Shown one piece after another: positions 43,721 to 56,100 of a stretch of DNA of 64,000 nt (position 1 is the stretch's first letter; every line of letters begins with the position of its first letter). A program made the position numbers and the translations under genes. Origin of the DNA: Saprolegnia diclina VS20 (Eukaryota; Oomycota; Saprolegniomycetes; Saprolegniales; Saprolegniaceae); the NCBI RefSeq assembly GCF_000281045.1, contig NW_008246136.1, forward strand, positions 71,448 to 135,447, read 5' to 3'. Under the pieces are notes generated by a model. It did not search any database, was not told where the DNA came from, and saw nothing but the letters and a program-made list of their open reading frames with translations.

Positions 43721-45036
43721 ATGCACCTCGAGGCGCTCCCGACTGCGATCTGCCTCGTCGGGTACGAGCACTGCATCCACGTGACCTCCACCGAAGCCAC
43801 ATGCGCGACCATGTACCTGCTCGCGCTCGCGTGGATCGTGACCACGTCGATCCACCGGTCGCGCAACCTCCTCGAGCATGGTAGCCGGCTCATGATTCCC
43901 TCCGCGGGGTTCTTACTTCATGGCAGGCCATGCGACGCCGCTCCTGCCCGTGCGCCGCCTCCGCTGGTTCCCGACGCTCCTCACAGGTACTTCCTTCAAA
44001 GGAATGGAGACGATATGCCATGGAAAGGCGCGTTTGCGTGTCGGGCGGCGTGGTTCATCCTCCTCGACGTGCATGCGTTCGAAGCCAAGAACGTCAACGG
44101 GACGTTCGAGCACACGTACGTGTACAACCCGGTACGAAGGCCGTCCTTTCGTGGCTCATCGTTGCTAGTTTTTCGGTATGGACATGGACCTCTTCCCGCT
44201 GGGCGTCGCGCTCTGGGAGCACGTTGCGACGCTCTTGTACGTCTCGGCGTTCACGATTCTCTTGCGGTTCTGGGACGACATGCGCAACGTCACCGCCACG
44301 TCCGTGCGCCGTGCGCCTATACCTCTCCTATGTTGCATCTGATCGATGCGTGCAGAGGAAAGTCGGTGGATAGCACCGCGTCGATCGAGCAAGAGCTACG
44401 TGGTTGTCATCAACGTGTGGATGTATCTCGTCGAAGCCATCCTCTTCTTGGCCGAGGTACCTCCCGCTTCGATTCCGGCATCTCAAGACAATAAACAGAC
44501 GCTGCTGCCGATGGCCAAGACGAATCTCCTCAACAGCTCGCGCGACGTGATCGAATCGCTCTTCTACTTTGCACTCGCGTGTCTCTTGGTACGCATCCGG
44601 CTGCCTCTGTTGCCAACTAGGGCTTGGTAGGTCCGTGGCGCGTACCGACTCAAGGTCGACTTGCAGTCGTTTGAGCTCTCGCCGCTAGCGCAGTCGCTCG
44701 GCACCCGCGTGTGGTGGCTCGGTCTCACGTGCGGCGTCTCGTTCCTCTTCAAGAGCTTCACCGGCTTTTACGTCGTATCGTTTCCGCACCAAGCTGTGAA
44801 CCCCTGGTCTTGTCGCTCAGACATCAATTGCACTCACTCAGATCAATATTGCTAGGGTCTTGTACTCGCTGCCCGAGATCCTACCGGCTCTGATCGTTGT
44901 CGCCATGATGCGCGTACACAAGTACCTGCCCCGACGCGGCGAGTCGACGCCCCTTCTCCCGACAAAGCACAGCCCCGCGTTCCACGAAGAGCTCTTGACG
45001 TCGCCGCCCTTCAAGCAATCGGTCATGTGGCTCTAA
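43721..45036 (+). CDS. Seven-segment membrane protein, THH1/TOM1-like (tentative)
   Basis: About eight exons, roughly 320 residues. The first ATG that fits is 43721 (MHLEALPTAICLVGYEHCIH). Seven hydrophobic segments can be chained: TCATMYLLALAWIVTTSI, AFACRAAWFILLDVHAF, VALWEHVATLLYVSAFTILL, SYVVVINVWMYLVEAILFL, VIESLFYFALACLLVRG, VWWLGLTCGVSFLFKSFTGF and LPEILPALIVVAMM. Spacing and the RLRWFPTLLTG-type loop recall THH1/TOM1/TOM3 membrane proteins, but I am not sure. The exon join near 44300-44390 has two possible acceptors. The C-terminal tail ends PFKQSVMWL. The stop is only about 90 bases before the next gene's ATG. Confidence 0.6.
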
Positions 45037-45124
45037 GAAATGCAAAGATCTTGCCTTTGCCGATCGAAGCTGTTGAGACACGCTTGTCACCAGCCCAACC
45101 GACGCCACCGAAACGGTCTCGGAG

Positions 45125-47759
45125 ATGAAGGGGCGCGGGAACACGCCGCGGTCGGCCATCAACGCATACGATGTGCGCTTGAAGCAGCTTTTCGTCGACT
45201 CCAAGCAAGCGACCAACCCTCTCTTTGGCAAGGAGCAGCGAGTGAAGGGCTGCTTGGCGCTCGCCGACGCGATGACCAACGACGTTGGCCTCTACGGACC
45301 GCTTTTGCGTACTGTCGATCAATCCCTCCTACACCTATTGAGGAGAGATCGGCGTGTAGGCGCGCTCCTCGTCGAGCTTCGCAGCGCCGTCTTTAGGTAC
45401 CGTTGGCCTCGCCTTTGATGGTACCGATAGCTGCTACGAGTAGCGATGAGGCGACAGCCAGGCACTTTGCGGACGCCGGGATGTTTGCCGACACGGGCAC
45501 CGCCGCCGAGATGCAGGCGCGCGCGTCGTTGCGTGAGATCCCGTGCTTTGTGCTGCTCGACCTTGCTTGCCGCGAGCGCACGCGCGTCCAGGTGGCCGAG
45601 GTACATTAGCAGCGTCATAGTCCTTTCGTACGTTTGGCTACCGCATGTAGAAAGAGGTGGCGACGAGCGAAGCCCGGCTGCTGCAGCAGAAGCGGTCGCT
45701 CTTTGAGCGCGAGCGCGAGTACCGGTGCCAGCTCGACGACACATTTGGCGAGCTCCTCGAGTACAAATGTATTGGCTCTCTGTCGTTCGTACTGGTGACC
45801 ACACTAATGGTGTAGCCCATGCGAGCAGCGTCCGGGAAGCGTACAAGAACCTCTCGGAAGAGTCGCGGCAGCACCAGCACGACATGAAAGCGACGCTCTT
45901 TGCGATGCAGCGGTCGACTGGATATAGCGATTGCATGAGTTGAATATACGGATGGAGTAGGGAGCTGCACGCCATGAGCACCGCGATAGCCGGGTACCAA
46001 GCCGAGATTCGCGACCTCCACGCGGTTCGTGAAAAGGCCGACGCGATGCGGCAGCAGTTTGATGCGATCGACGATACCACACAGCGTACGCTCCGTCGCT
46101 GATGAGCGACACTGAAATATAGTAAAAGGGAACCAGCACGAGACCATGGCGCCGGCCGTGCGCGATCTCGACCAAGCTCTCCGCACCGAGCTCCAGCTAC
46201 TGCTCTTGCGCAATGCACGCATCGCCGAGTACGACCACGCCGTGCGCTTTTGCAACGACGAGACGCAGCGCGTGTTGGTTGTTCCTAGCCTTTTCGCCAG
46301 TGACGACTTACGTGTAGGCTCCGGCACGCGTTTCTTCACGACGTGCGTGGCATCCTAGACGAGCTAGCAGCCTTGGAAGCGTACCAAATCGACCGCGAGG
46401 TCGCGCTCATGCACAGTATGTAGACACATTGCGCAAGCCAGCAACAACCTCTCCGGGGTACACGAATGGCTTTGTCTCGAACGACCGACGACAACCAGCA
46501 TAGGAAGCTCATGCGCTCGATCCATCGCTCGCAGCCTTGCTCGTACCACCGCAGTTGGCCACCGACAGTGTGCTCTGGACGCCATACCTCGCCTGTGCCC
46601 AGAATGTACACCGATTCGCAAGTGGGAGGCTGAACGACGGTATAGCGCATCCCCAAACAAGCGCATCGGCTCAACGTCGGCGAACTCGAACGCTTCCTTG
46701 GCCTTGTCTGGGCGCGCATTGCGCAGGCCGAGCGCGCGTGCGACAAGCTCCTCGCCGAGTACGAGGTGCTTTTGCGCAAGTTGAAACCATGTTTGCATCC
46801 CGAGAGGTAGAACTCGCACAAGCGCACGGCGCTGTTGGCGATTGAAGCCGAGCCGACGCCGACACTGCCGCAAGTCGTCTTTGGCCTGCTCCTCGACCGG
46901 TACGGCGACGAGCGCGTCGCCATGTTGGCGTGCTTTGCGCTTCTGCAGGCCGTCGACCATTTTTCTCGTGCGCCACGCCGCTTGTGTTCATGCAGTAGAC
47001 AACGTCGTATTGTGTAGCCGAGAGTCCTCAGATCGAACTGTTTGGGTGCGCGTTTGCTGGTAGAACCCTCGGATTTGATGTCTACGGAACCCATGGATGT
47101 ATTGTCGTAGGCACCGTCGACCAGTCGGCGTGGTGGTACCTCATGCGGCTCCAGGCCCAGTGTGCCGCCGCCGAAGTCGAGATTACCGACGACAAGGCGC
47201 TCCGTCTCGTGGGCCAGCACCTCTTGCGCCTCGAAGCGTCGACGGCGATTCAGGTACGATCTGACAACATGTACATCGGACAATCGTGTGGAGTAGGACC
47301 ACGCGTACGACGGCTTTGTGGCCAACGTGCGCATGAACACCAAAGGTAACAAAATTGCTCGCTCTCTGCGTTACGACTGGGAAGGCGTAGGCGTTCTGAG
47401 CACGCGGAGCTTCTTTGACTGGCTCGCCAAGCGAATTAGCATGGCCGACGACTTCCACTTCAAGCGGGCGACAGTGCAGCTCGCTGGAAAGACCGACGCG
47501 GCGATGGTCGCCACCGCGGTGCTCGTCAACCACATTCTAGAGAGCGTCCGGCTCGCTCGCACCGTACGTTGTGTTCCCAAAGCGCGTTGTTCATGCTCCG
47601 TAGATGGTCGGGCGATTCGTGCGCTTCGCAGCGCTCGACACCGAGTGCCACGACACCGCAGTGACAGCCGACGTCCGCGAACCGCCGTCGGTGCATCTGG
47701 AGCGCGCCGTGTACATGTTGTCGTACGTGCAGCTAAAGTACTACCACGCGACCAGTTAG
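45125..47759 (+). CDS. Large coiled-coil protein, unknown function
   Basis: Many small exons chain in frame from MKGRGNTPRSAINAYDVRLK (45125) to a TAG at 47757-47759. Recognisable segments are KEQRVKGCLALADAMTNDVG, a coiled coil (EVATSEARLLQQKRSLFERE), EESRQHQHDMKATLFAMQRS, DLDQALRTELQLLLLRNARI, VWARIAQAERACDKLLAEYE, then a more globular part (LPQVVFGLLLDRYGDERVAM, YDGFVANVRMNTKGNKIARS, VQLAGKTDAAMVATAVLVNH) ending YVQLKYYHATS. One intron inside the LAEYE|NSHKR region is 45 bases and contains an in-frame stop, showing that splicing is needed. No known domain is recognised. Length is roughly 620 residues. Exon edges between 46300 and 46650 are uncertain, and two genes instead of one are possible. 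Confidence 0.55.
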
Positions 47760-49243
47760 CATTTCTTGTCGGCTACAGTAATCACGCGAGATGAGTTGAA
47801 GGGACTGAGAAGAAGCCATCACGTTGCGCGCAGCTGCCGGCAAATGCAGCTACTAAGAACGTCGTTCAATAAAGTAAGATGCACCGCAAAGAAGGACATG
47901 TAATGAATCAAGATACATAATCGTGGGTGCGCCCAGTGACGCCAGCAACAACGATGACGGTAGCGCTGCTTTGCAGCAAAGACCAGGGTCGCATCGCTGG
48001 TCGTCGACTGACGCGAAGCGTGGCCCTGACGCATCACGTTTCGCTGCATGGGTGAGGGTGACCTCCATCGACCCGCCCGTCATCGATGGCATTACGCATC
48101 GGCCACACAGGAGTGACCCAATAGGATTGATGCCGATCCCATGCCAGCTAAACTGGACAAGGATCGTCCACGTGTGGCCATATCATCGTCGAACGTCCTT
48201 TGGGAGCAGAGACACGAGCGCGGACGCACGTTTCTCGGCCTGTTCGTCTCGGAAGCGATACACTGGATCGGGTCGTCTTGACACCGCCATCGACCGTGCC
48301 GTATATATACGTATGCGCGCCAAGTGGTGGGCCTGTCCGCCATGAGGACGTGGCAGCGCCTGTTTGGCTCACTCGCATCGAAAGTGCAATGTCGTCTTGT
48401 TCCAAAATAGTAGACATGATTTCCCGGGTCTACGCCAGAGAACGTGTACACATTGTCTGTCCGCGCTCGTCACGGACCGCGCGCGGTGTCGGCAGCGGAA
48501 CATCGCGGCGGCGTTGTGGCTCGCGGCTCCGCAAGACTAAACGTCAAGGTCCGCGCCATATGGCGGGCATTACGCGTCCATTCAGGTGGTGGCTTCAAGA
48601 ACCCCAGACCGTGGCCCTTCCCCATAATCGTCGTTGAGTGAGCATGAGACGGACGACGTCTATTAGACGCGCAGCTTCCCGCGAGATTGGCACTGGATCC
48701 TTGCGCACGCTGGCCGCGTCACGACCAATCAACCTCGCGGATGGCGTCGAGGATGTGAACCAGATACAAGTCGGAGGTGCAAGGTTCGGTACCCACCGTG
48801 TATACCACGTGATGGCGCCTTCTTCATTCTCGACGACGGGCTCTGATCCCACTGCAAAAAAAGGCGCAAAGACAGAGCACTCGATTGGTGCGTACACGAC
48901 GGGCGCGTGGTTGTATGTTTACCTGCGACCAGCTGCGTATAGACCAAAGCGATGTCGAGGTAGTTGGCTCGCATGCCGAACGTGTGGCTTTGCAAAGCAT
49001 AGGAAGCACAGCGGGAGGACCCGGACGCAGCTGCGCCTCGTTCGACGGCTCGTTCGACGCATGGGTGGAAGGGCAAACTGAGCTGGTTGCTTGGAGAGTG
49101 GGACTCTCTCTGTCTGCGGGCATTGGTCACGCTCGGAATCCAGCGTCTGGCCGCGTTGACAGACACAACGAAGAGCAGCAGCATTTGGGAATCTGCTCCG
49201 GCCCGTGCACATCCTTCTAGTGCCCTTCTTTGGTCGTACGTAT
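47760..49243. other. Long stretch without a firm gene
   Basis: On the minus strand a two-exon model (MRANYLDIALVYTQLVA, a pyrimidine-tract intron at about 48850-48922, then VGSEPVVENEEGAITWYTRW to about 48595) can be drawn, about 100 residues. It has a good intron but no family, and could be a remnant. Nothing else is supported. Confidence 0.4.
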
Positions 49244-50215
49244 ATGGCCAGCAGCAGTGTACGCATGAACAGCTTTCCCGGCTACCGCTTCCCCAACAAG
49301 CCCCTCGACGCACAGACGCGCTACGACCACGAGTCGGCCATGATGAAGTACGAGCTCCTCCACGGCGGCCGGTACGACCAAACCGGGTACGACTACAGCA
49401 ACCCGCAGCAGGCGCCGACGGCGCCGCATCACCAACACGCGCCGTACAGCGAGTACAACCAGGCGCCCAACGCTGGCGACCCGCGCGCCTTTTACAACGA
49501 GTACCCGCCGTATAATACGGCGACGGCCAACCCGGCGGCCAACTACAGCTACGGCCACGACAACCTTGCGCCGATGCCATTGCCGCCGTACGAAGGCCAG
49601 CGCTACAAGCACTTGGACGCCGACTTTTTAGACGAAGCGATTCAGTGCATTCCGCAGCTCGACGCGCTCGAGGGCATGCACCACCCGTACGGGCGACCGA
49701 CGACGATCAACACCGCCAACGTGAATGCGAACGCCGGTATGTACAACAGCCGCCACGGGTCGGGCTCGTACTCGCCGTCGTCCAACGCGCCGTCGTCGAC
49801 GGGGTCGGCGCACGACATCGGAGGGTACCGCCCGGCGCGCAAGCCCAGCTCGTCGGCGTCCGAGAAGGCCAACCCGCGCCTCTGCCGCGTGCCCGGCTGC
49901 AACAAGGGCATTCGGTCGCGCGGCCTTTGCAAGGGCCACGGCGGTGGGCGGCGCTGCCAAACCGCGGGCTGCAAGATTTCCGACCAAGGCGGCGGCCATT
50001 GCATCGCCCACGGCGGCGGCCGGCGCTGCTCCGAGCCCGGGTGCACGCGGTCGGCCCAGGCGCGCGGCCGCTGCAAGTGCCACGGCGGCGGGCGCCCGTG
50101 CAAGTATGAGGGCTGCGGCAAAAACAGCCAGCGCTCCGGCTACTGCATGACGCACGCCAAGCTCGTCGAACAAAGCATGCGCGCCACTGACGACGCCACG
50201 AGCATGAGCTTATAA
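49244..50215 (+). CDS. HGGG-type Cys/His zinc-repeat protein
   Basis: Single-exon gene, 323 residues from the ATG at 49244 (MASSSVRMNSFPGYRFP; ATGs at 49205 and 49265 are alternatives). The N-terminal two-thirds is low-complexity, rich in Tyr, Pro, Asn and Ser (DYSNPQQAPTAPHHQHAPY). The C-terminal third holds four tandem zinc-type units of about 24 residues: CRVPGCNKGIRSRGLCKGHG, CQTAGCKISDQGGGHCIAHG, CSEPGCTRSAQARGRCKCHG and CKYEGCGKNSQRSGYCMTHA, most followed by GGR. This CxxxGC-C-x2-HGGG repeat is very abundant in oomycetes and is also seen in plant WRKY19-like proteins, where the proteins are thought to be nuclear. A DNA- or RNA-binding role is an inference. No introns. Confidence 0.85.
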   Translation: MASSSVRMNSFPGYRFPNKPLDAQTRYDHESAMMKYELLHGGRYDQTGYDYSNPQQAPTAPHHQHAPYSEYNQAPNAGDPRAFYNEYPPYNTATANPAANYSYGHDNLAPMPLPPYEGQRYKHLDADFLDEAIQCIPQLDALEGMHHPYGRPTTINTANVNANAGMYNSRHGSGSYSPSSNAPSSTGSAHDIGGYRPARKPSSSASEKANPRLCRVPGCNKGIRSRGLCKGHGGGRRCQTAGCKISDQGGGHCIAHGGGRRCSEPGCTRSAQARGRCKCHGGGRPCKYEGCGKNSQRSGYCMTHAKLVEQSMRATDDATSMSL

Positions 50216-51106
50216 GTCGTCCGTCGTCCTTTTATTTAACGCGTTGTAATACCAATGGCGCTTCGCCGTGTTGTCCTTTGTACTGGAATAACGCGTCGTA
50301 CCAGGTAGTCGCCGATGGACGATCGCCAGTCTCATCGTCCCGACGACAGAATCCCCATCATCTTCTCCGCCTCGCCGTGTCCATGAACATTGCCCGACGT
50401 GTCGCGTGTGGACATAGGCGTGTACTTTATACGGGACTGGGCGACCTTGTGGACTAGACGGGCGGCGGCAACGACGACAACAAGGACCGCTACAGCCGCC
50501 GAGTCGACATCGCCGTCGCAGATGCCGATGTCGCCGATGCCAACACCGATGCGACCGTGGGGGCAAGTTGTGGGCGCAACATCCCACGGCCACGCCGCTT
50601 GAGCGCGGCCGCGCTGGTTCTTCAAGGCACCGCTCAACCCATGTCGTGACGCGCTTAGCATCCGTGGTGCGAGAAACGTCGGCGCGTCATCGATTACCAG
50701 ACCCCGGAAGAATTGACAATTGCAGGCGCACGTGGTGTCTGATCCGGCGACCAGATGCAGCGACGGGGCACTGTGTATGAGGCCGCACATAACAAGTGGC
50801 GACGCCTGTCTAGAACGCTGCGGCGACCATCGCGTGATCTCCACTTTGCACTAAGTTCGTAGTGCAAAGAGGCGTTAGCCGCGTGTCAGCTCCGACGGAC
50901 CACCGAGTTGCGCCGTGACCACAAGTCGAAGAATCACGAGAGTGGCACTGGCGAGTAAGCCCGCAGATTCCTCCGAGTGCGCGACGGCAATCAAGCCACG
51001 CGCGGCGAATCTTCTGCCAACAAGGGCGTGGTATGCTATTACTTACACCACCCGCCAAACATATACACTGTACTCAACGACGTCAACACCCACGAACGCA
51101 CGCCCA
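50216..51106. other. Intergenic with possible membrane-protein tail on the minus strand
   Basis: A minus-strand frame (50332-50844) ends with a membrane-like segment (SAAVAVLVVVVAAARLVHKV) and a hydrophilic tail to a stop at 50332, as in the type I proteins of this window, but no signal peptide or upstream exon was found. It may be a decayed surface-protein gene. A perfect 10-bp hairpin lies at 50844-50869. Confidence 0.4.
50844..50869. repeat. Perfect 10-bp inverted repeat
   Basis: CTTTGCACTA (50844-50853) and TAGTGCAAAG (50860-50869) are exact complements around the loop AGTTCG. Confidence 0.85.
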
Positions 51107-52400
51107 TCAGGCCACATAGGCCATGCAACTGCCATGGCGCTGGCCGTCGCAGCGCCCGACGTCCGTCTCGTCGGTGGTCGTCGTCGGTGGCCTGCAGTCG
51201 ACCGCGCAACTGCCGTCGTCGGTGTCCGTGAGCCACGGGTGCAGCAAAATGGTCTCGAGCGATGGCCGTTCGTGCGGCTGGACGCGAAGTAGCTGTGCGA
51301 TGAGGTCGAGGACGCGCTCCGAGAGACGCAGTCCCCACATCTTGACGAGCGCGCGAATGCCTTCTTGCCGGACGATGCGGAAGCGGGCGTCGTGGTCGCC
51401 GGGCACTTCCAGGGGCGGCATACCACAGACCAAGATGAAAAGCAAGATGCCAAGGGACCACACGTCGGCGGTGAAGCCTAGAGGTGCGCATGTGAGCTTG
51501 AATAGCGCTGCGTTGAAGTACCGTTGTAACTCGTCTGGTCGCCGAGGTAGACTTCGGGGGCCATGTAGAAGGGTTTGCCGACGCGGCCTGTGGTGAGATC
51601 GCCGCGCTGTGTCGCCAGGCCGAAATCACATATCCTGGCATTCGTTGGCATGAGCCATGCGCAAGTCGACGAGAATGTACCGGCAATGTTGCTGCGCATC
51701 CAGCAAAATGTTCTCTAGGGACAAGTCGCGGTGGGCGACGCCGGCTGCGTGGATGTGGGCAACGCCCAGCACAATCTGTCGAAACCAGCGCGCGGCAACT
51801 GCTTCGTGGACACCTCGTGACGTCTTGTTGGGCCCGTGCACTTGGTCAAAGAGCTCGCCGTACGGACAGTAGGTAAACACCAGGCACAACATGTTGTCGT
51901 GCTCGAAATCTTCGAGGAGATGCAGAAGCGACGCATGTGGTGCCAAGCTTTGTAAGATCGCAAACTCTTGCAGCCTAGCGTCATGGGTGAAGCCACGCTC
52001 GCGTGCTTCTTGTGAGTTCGTACCCGTCTTCCTTGATGTGGAGGTTGCCCCGCAGCGCCGTGCGCGCCGCGAGGTGCTCAAGGCTCATCATCTTGATCGC
52101 GACGAGCTCGTCGTGGTTGCTCGCGTTTCGCCGGGCGAGGATAACCTTGCCGTAGATCGCATCCCGCAGCGTGCGGACGTAGCTGAAGCGGTCCATCGGT
52201 GGATGTAGAATGGGCTCCGGTCGCTCCTTCGTGGCCGGCCCCGGTTCGAAATCGAAGAAACCGTCCTCGGAAGATTCGATATCTTTTTCACCAATGGCCT
52301 TGCTCAAAGTGGCAGAACGCGCTGTGATTGGTCCGTGGCGAAGAAAGGCCATTTTTGGACGAATCCTGGCATCAGACAACTCCGAGCTGGTCCCGCCCAT
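51107..52400 (-). CDS. Serine/threonine protein kinase
   Basis: Four exons, about 385 residues, start 52400 (MGGTSSELSDARIRPKMAF), TGA at 51107-51109. After an acidic N-terminal region the kinase domain shows DELVAIKMM (ATP lysine), LQEFAILQSL after the first intron (the helix-C glutamate), VFTYCPYGELFDQVHG (hinge), AHRDLSLENILLD (catalytic loop with Asp and Asn), ICDFGLATQRGD (metal-binding DFG), GKPFYMAPEVYLG (APE) and FTADVWSLGILLFILVCGMP. The glycine-rich loop is degenerate (YVRTLRDAIYGKVILARR instead of GxGxxGxV), and the catalytic-loop lysine of HRDLK is serine. Each exon junction restores the frame (introns of 44-49 bases). This resembles the expanded CAMK-like kinases of oomycetes; substrate is unknown. 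Confidence 0.88.
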
Positions 52401-53152
52401 GTTGGATCGGCAGTGGGCCGCTTCGCGCCCCGCTGACAGGCGGCTGCACGCCCCCGACCGACCGCCTCGCACAGCTCGCACAGCCGCCACGAGTGCGCGC
52501 CGTTGGCCATGACCGATGGCCTTCCGCAATCTCCTACCAGTACTGAACGCCTGGCGTCAGGCCAGCAATGGAAGCGACTGCATTCTCCGCTACCGTAGCA
52601 GGAGCTGCATGCGTCAGTCCAGCCAGACGTTGCATCTTAGCGACACGCAAAGGTAGCCGAGGCGTTGGCATCGCCACGTGTATAGCCTACGGACTTGTTG
52701 CCTCGGTGGTTCCATAGCACAGCAGCGCCAGCCCTGGTTCACGTCGCAACACGCCAATGCCACAAGAAATATCGCCTNNNNNNNNNNNNNNNNNNNNNNN
52801 NNNNNNNNNNNNNNNNNNNNNNNNNNNNNNNNNNNNNNNNNNNNNNNNNNNNNNNNNNNNNNNNNNNNNNNNNNNNNNNNNNNNNNNNNNNNNNNNNNNN
52901 NNNNNNNNNNNNNNNNNNNNNNNNNNNNNNNNNNNNNNNNNNNNNNNNNNNNNNNNNNNNNNNNNNNNNNNNNNNNNNNNNNNNNNNNNNNNNNNNNNNN
53001 NNNNNNNNNNNNNNNNNNNNNNNNNNNNNNNNNNNNNNNNNNNNNNNNNNNNNNNNNNNNNACTAATCTAAGTGAACATCAACCACCATTTGTCACATCT
53101 CATTGTTGCCAGCTTATCGTTTCGTACCGTTTCGCGTCCGTGTTGTTGCTGG
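52401..53152. other. Intergenic with assembly gap
   Basis: This divergent region contains 284 Ns (52778-53061). No gene is visible in the sequenced part. Confidence 0.6.
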
Positions 53153-56100
53153 ATGAGCAAGCAGCGCGTGATGCCGGCGCCGGCGCCGGCCGCCGAGCCG
53201 CGGCTCAAGATGCCGGTCGACCGCTTCGCGATGATGCGCCAAGTCAACAAGGAGGCGAACACCTCTGCCTTTGACACGGTCTCGGCGACGCAAAACCACC
53301 GTGAGCGCAAGGAGCAGGAGACCAAGCGCCGCGCCGAGGCGACGCTCATGGAGAAGGAAGACTACACGTTCACGCAAGAGGGCGTCGACCGGCTCAAGCG
53401 GCGCGAGGCGCGGCTGCTCATGGAAGCCGAAGAAAAGCGAACGCGGCAGATCCTCGCAGCCGAAGCCGCGGCGCGGTACGCAGCGGCCGAGAAGGAGCGC
53501 AAGCGCATTGAAGCCGAGGAGCGCCAGCGATTGCTTGAGGTGCACCGCGCGCAGATGGAAGCGCAAAAGGCCGCCGAAGCCGCCGACCTCGCGCGCAAGC
53601 TCGCGGAGCGGGAAGCGCGGCTGAAAAAGATGAAGGAAGACGCGGACCGCAAGGTGCGGGAGGAGTACCAGAAGAAGGAGGAGGCCAAGCGCGCGGAAAT
53701 CAACCATGTGCGCCAGCTGCAGCAGCAGCAGACCGAGCGCGAGCTCATGGAAGCCGAAGAGGAGGCCGAGCGAGACAGGCTGCTCAAAGTCGCCGAGCAA
53801 GCGGCCATCCAAGAGCGGATCCGCGCCGAAGAGATGAAGTGGAAGGCGTGGGAGGAAGCCGAGGCGCTCAAAGAAGCCGAGGCGCTCGCCGCGCGGCGCG
53901 CGCTTCTCGCTGCGCAATACGAAGAGGACAAGGCGCGCCGCATGGACCTCCATCGGCTCCGCAAAGAAAAAGAAAGTCGGCTCAAGAAGATGGCCGAGCC
54001 CGTCGTCGAGACCAGCGTCGCGCCGGTCGCCGACCCAGCCCACAAAGGTGCGCTCGGTGGCCTTTAGCGTTGATAGAAAGGCGTGTAGGGATCCCCAAGG
54101 CCGGCTCGTTTGTCGTCAAGCCAGCTGCAGAGAAATTGGTACATGGAGGCAATCAAAAATGGTTCAACGTGTCGGGTAGGAGTGGCGCGATGTCTCGGCG
54201 CTGAGCAAGGACCAGCTCCGCGACGAGTTGACGAATTGCGCGCAGCTCAAAAAATCCCTCAAGCAAGACATTGTGGCGTGGTAAAAAGCTTCTTGGCGTG
54301 CATTCTGTCGCCAATATGGACGCAGGTGCGACGCGTTCCTGGCCAAGATGCACCGACCACCGTCGCTCGAAGAGAAGCAGGAAATTCAACCTCTCTACAA
54401 ACGCTACAGCGAAGTCGAGAGCCACTTTCGTGCTGTCAAGGCGCGGCTCGACGGCGACGCCAAGCTCGTGTCTGTATCCGAAGCGCCGCCCGTCAAAAGC
54501 TCGAGCTCGACAAAGCTACCGCCGACCAACGACGCCCCCAGCATGCAAGTCATTCTGGTGCGACGAGATTGGGTTGTGCAAGGTGCCGACTATCACTGTA
54601 GACAAATCGCAAGCGCGACGTCAAAAAAGCTATTCAAGATTGGACTTCAGCGTTCCAGGCCACCCACGGCCATCTCCCGAGTGTTCAGGAAAAGAGGGAA
54701 ATCTTATCCTTGTACGAAGACTACGCCAAGATTGACGCGCAGCTCAAAAACCTCAAGTACCACTGCGTGAAATGGCGTACATTGAGGGCGGGGCTAGGTA
54801 CACGGTCGTCAGTGTCGAGGTGCCGACTCCCCACAAGAAACCACCCAAAGCCGGAGCCCTCGATATGAATGCAATCAAAGAGATGGCGGCCAAGCAAGCA
54901 ACGGCCAAGGCCAGCCCCATCAAAAAGCATCTGCCCGAGACGGCCAAGCTCGAAAGCGACGACAACCAGCCCGGAGCGGATATGGAGGAAACCAAAGCTC
55001 CCGCAAATACTAGCGAAGTCCCCGAAGTGCTCGAGCCGACAGCGTCCGAGCCCGTCGAAGAGCCATACCCTAACCCCTCCCGAGTACTCGAATGCGAAGC
55101 CAACGCTGCAGAGACGGACGAGTCACCAACTGCGGAGCTACCAGCGCCGTATCGTGGTACTGAAGACCCTGCGCAAGATAGCCAAGTACCATTGACGAGT
55201 TCGGCACCAGACGTCCACTGTGAGCCCACGCTGACACAAGATGTGGTGTCGGAGGCCGTGAACGCTGCAAAGGACTCGACGGAAGCGGTGCCATCGACAT
55301 CGGCTTCCTTGGTTGTAGAGGCACAGCCGAGCCTCGACGCAAGTTTGCTTGCGAATACGACATCGGCGCCATCCCCTGATGCAGTCGGGCCCACGGCGCA
55401 AGGCGATGCCATGTCGGCATTGGCCACCGATGAGCCTGCAGCGCAGACTGACACGACGTTAGACCGTGCAAGCGAGCCACCGGCTGATGCGCCACCAACG
55501 GACATTAGAAAAGCGACCGAATCAGCTGTGCTTGGACCTTCGGATGTCCAAGCGCTGCAACCAGCATCGATCGAGTCGACTGAGCTCCATGTCGAACCGC
55601 CGCGGTTGACCGAGCCATCGACAATGTCAACACCCCGGGCTCAAGTCGCGAGCAACAACGAGGCAAGTCCAGTCGACTTGATGACCGAAGGCAGCGACTT
55701 GAGCGTCGACTCGACGACTGAAAGCAGTGCACTGAGCGTCGACAACCAAGTGCCACCGCCTCAAGTCGAAGCGCACACGCTACCCGAGTGGCTGGCGCTC
55801 GAGCTTTCCGTCCTCGACGCTCTTGACGATGCACCTTCGGACGCTGAATCCACGTTGGAAGCAAGACTCGACACTGTTGTTGCAGGTATCCAGGCGCAAA
55901 CCGAGGCGGCACCCGCGTTTCTTCGCGTCGAGTCGGTCGAGGCTGCGTCGCCAGCAGCGGCGGCCAATGTGCTGCCCAACGACCTCATTGTGCGGTTTGG
56001 ATCCGTGTTGCGGGACGCATCGCAGCCAACGAGTACCTTGATTCGCGACGTGGTATTCTTTTTGCATTTTTACTGTTGGTTTATCGCATCGGGTGTAGGT

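Noticed and set aside
53114-54043. 309-codon minus-strand frame over the coiled-coil exon
   Set aside because: Leu/Arg-rich shadow of a Glu/Lys/Ala-rich coiled coil.
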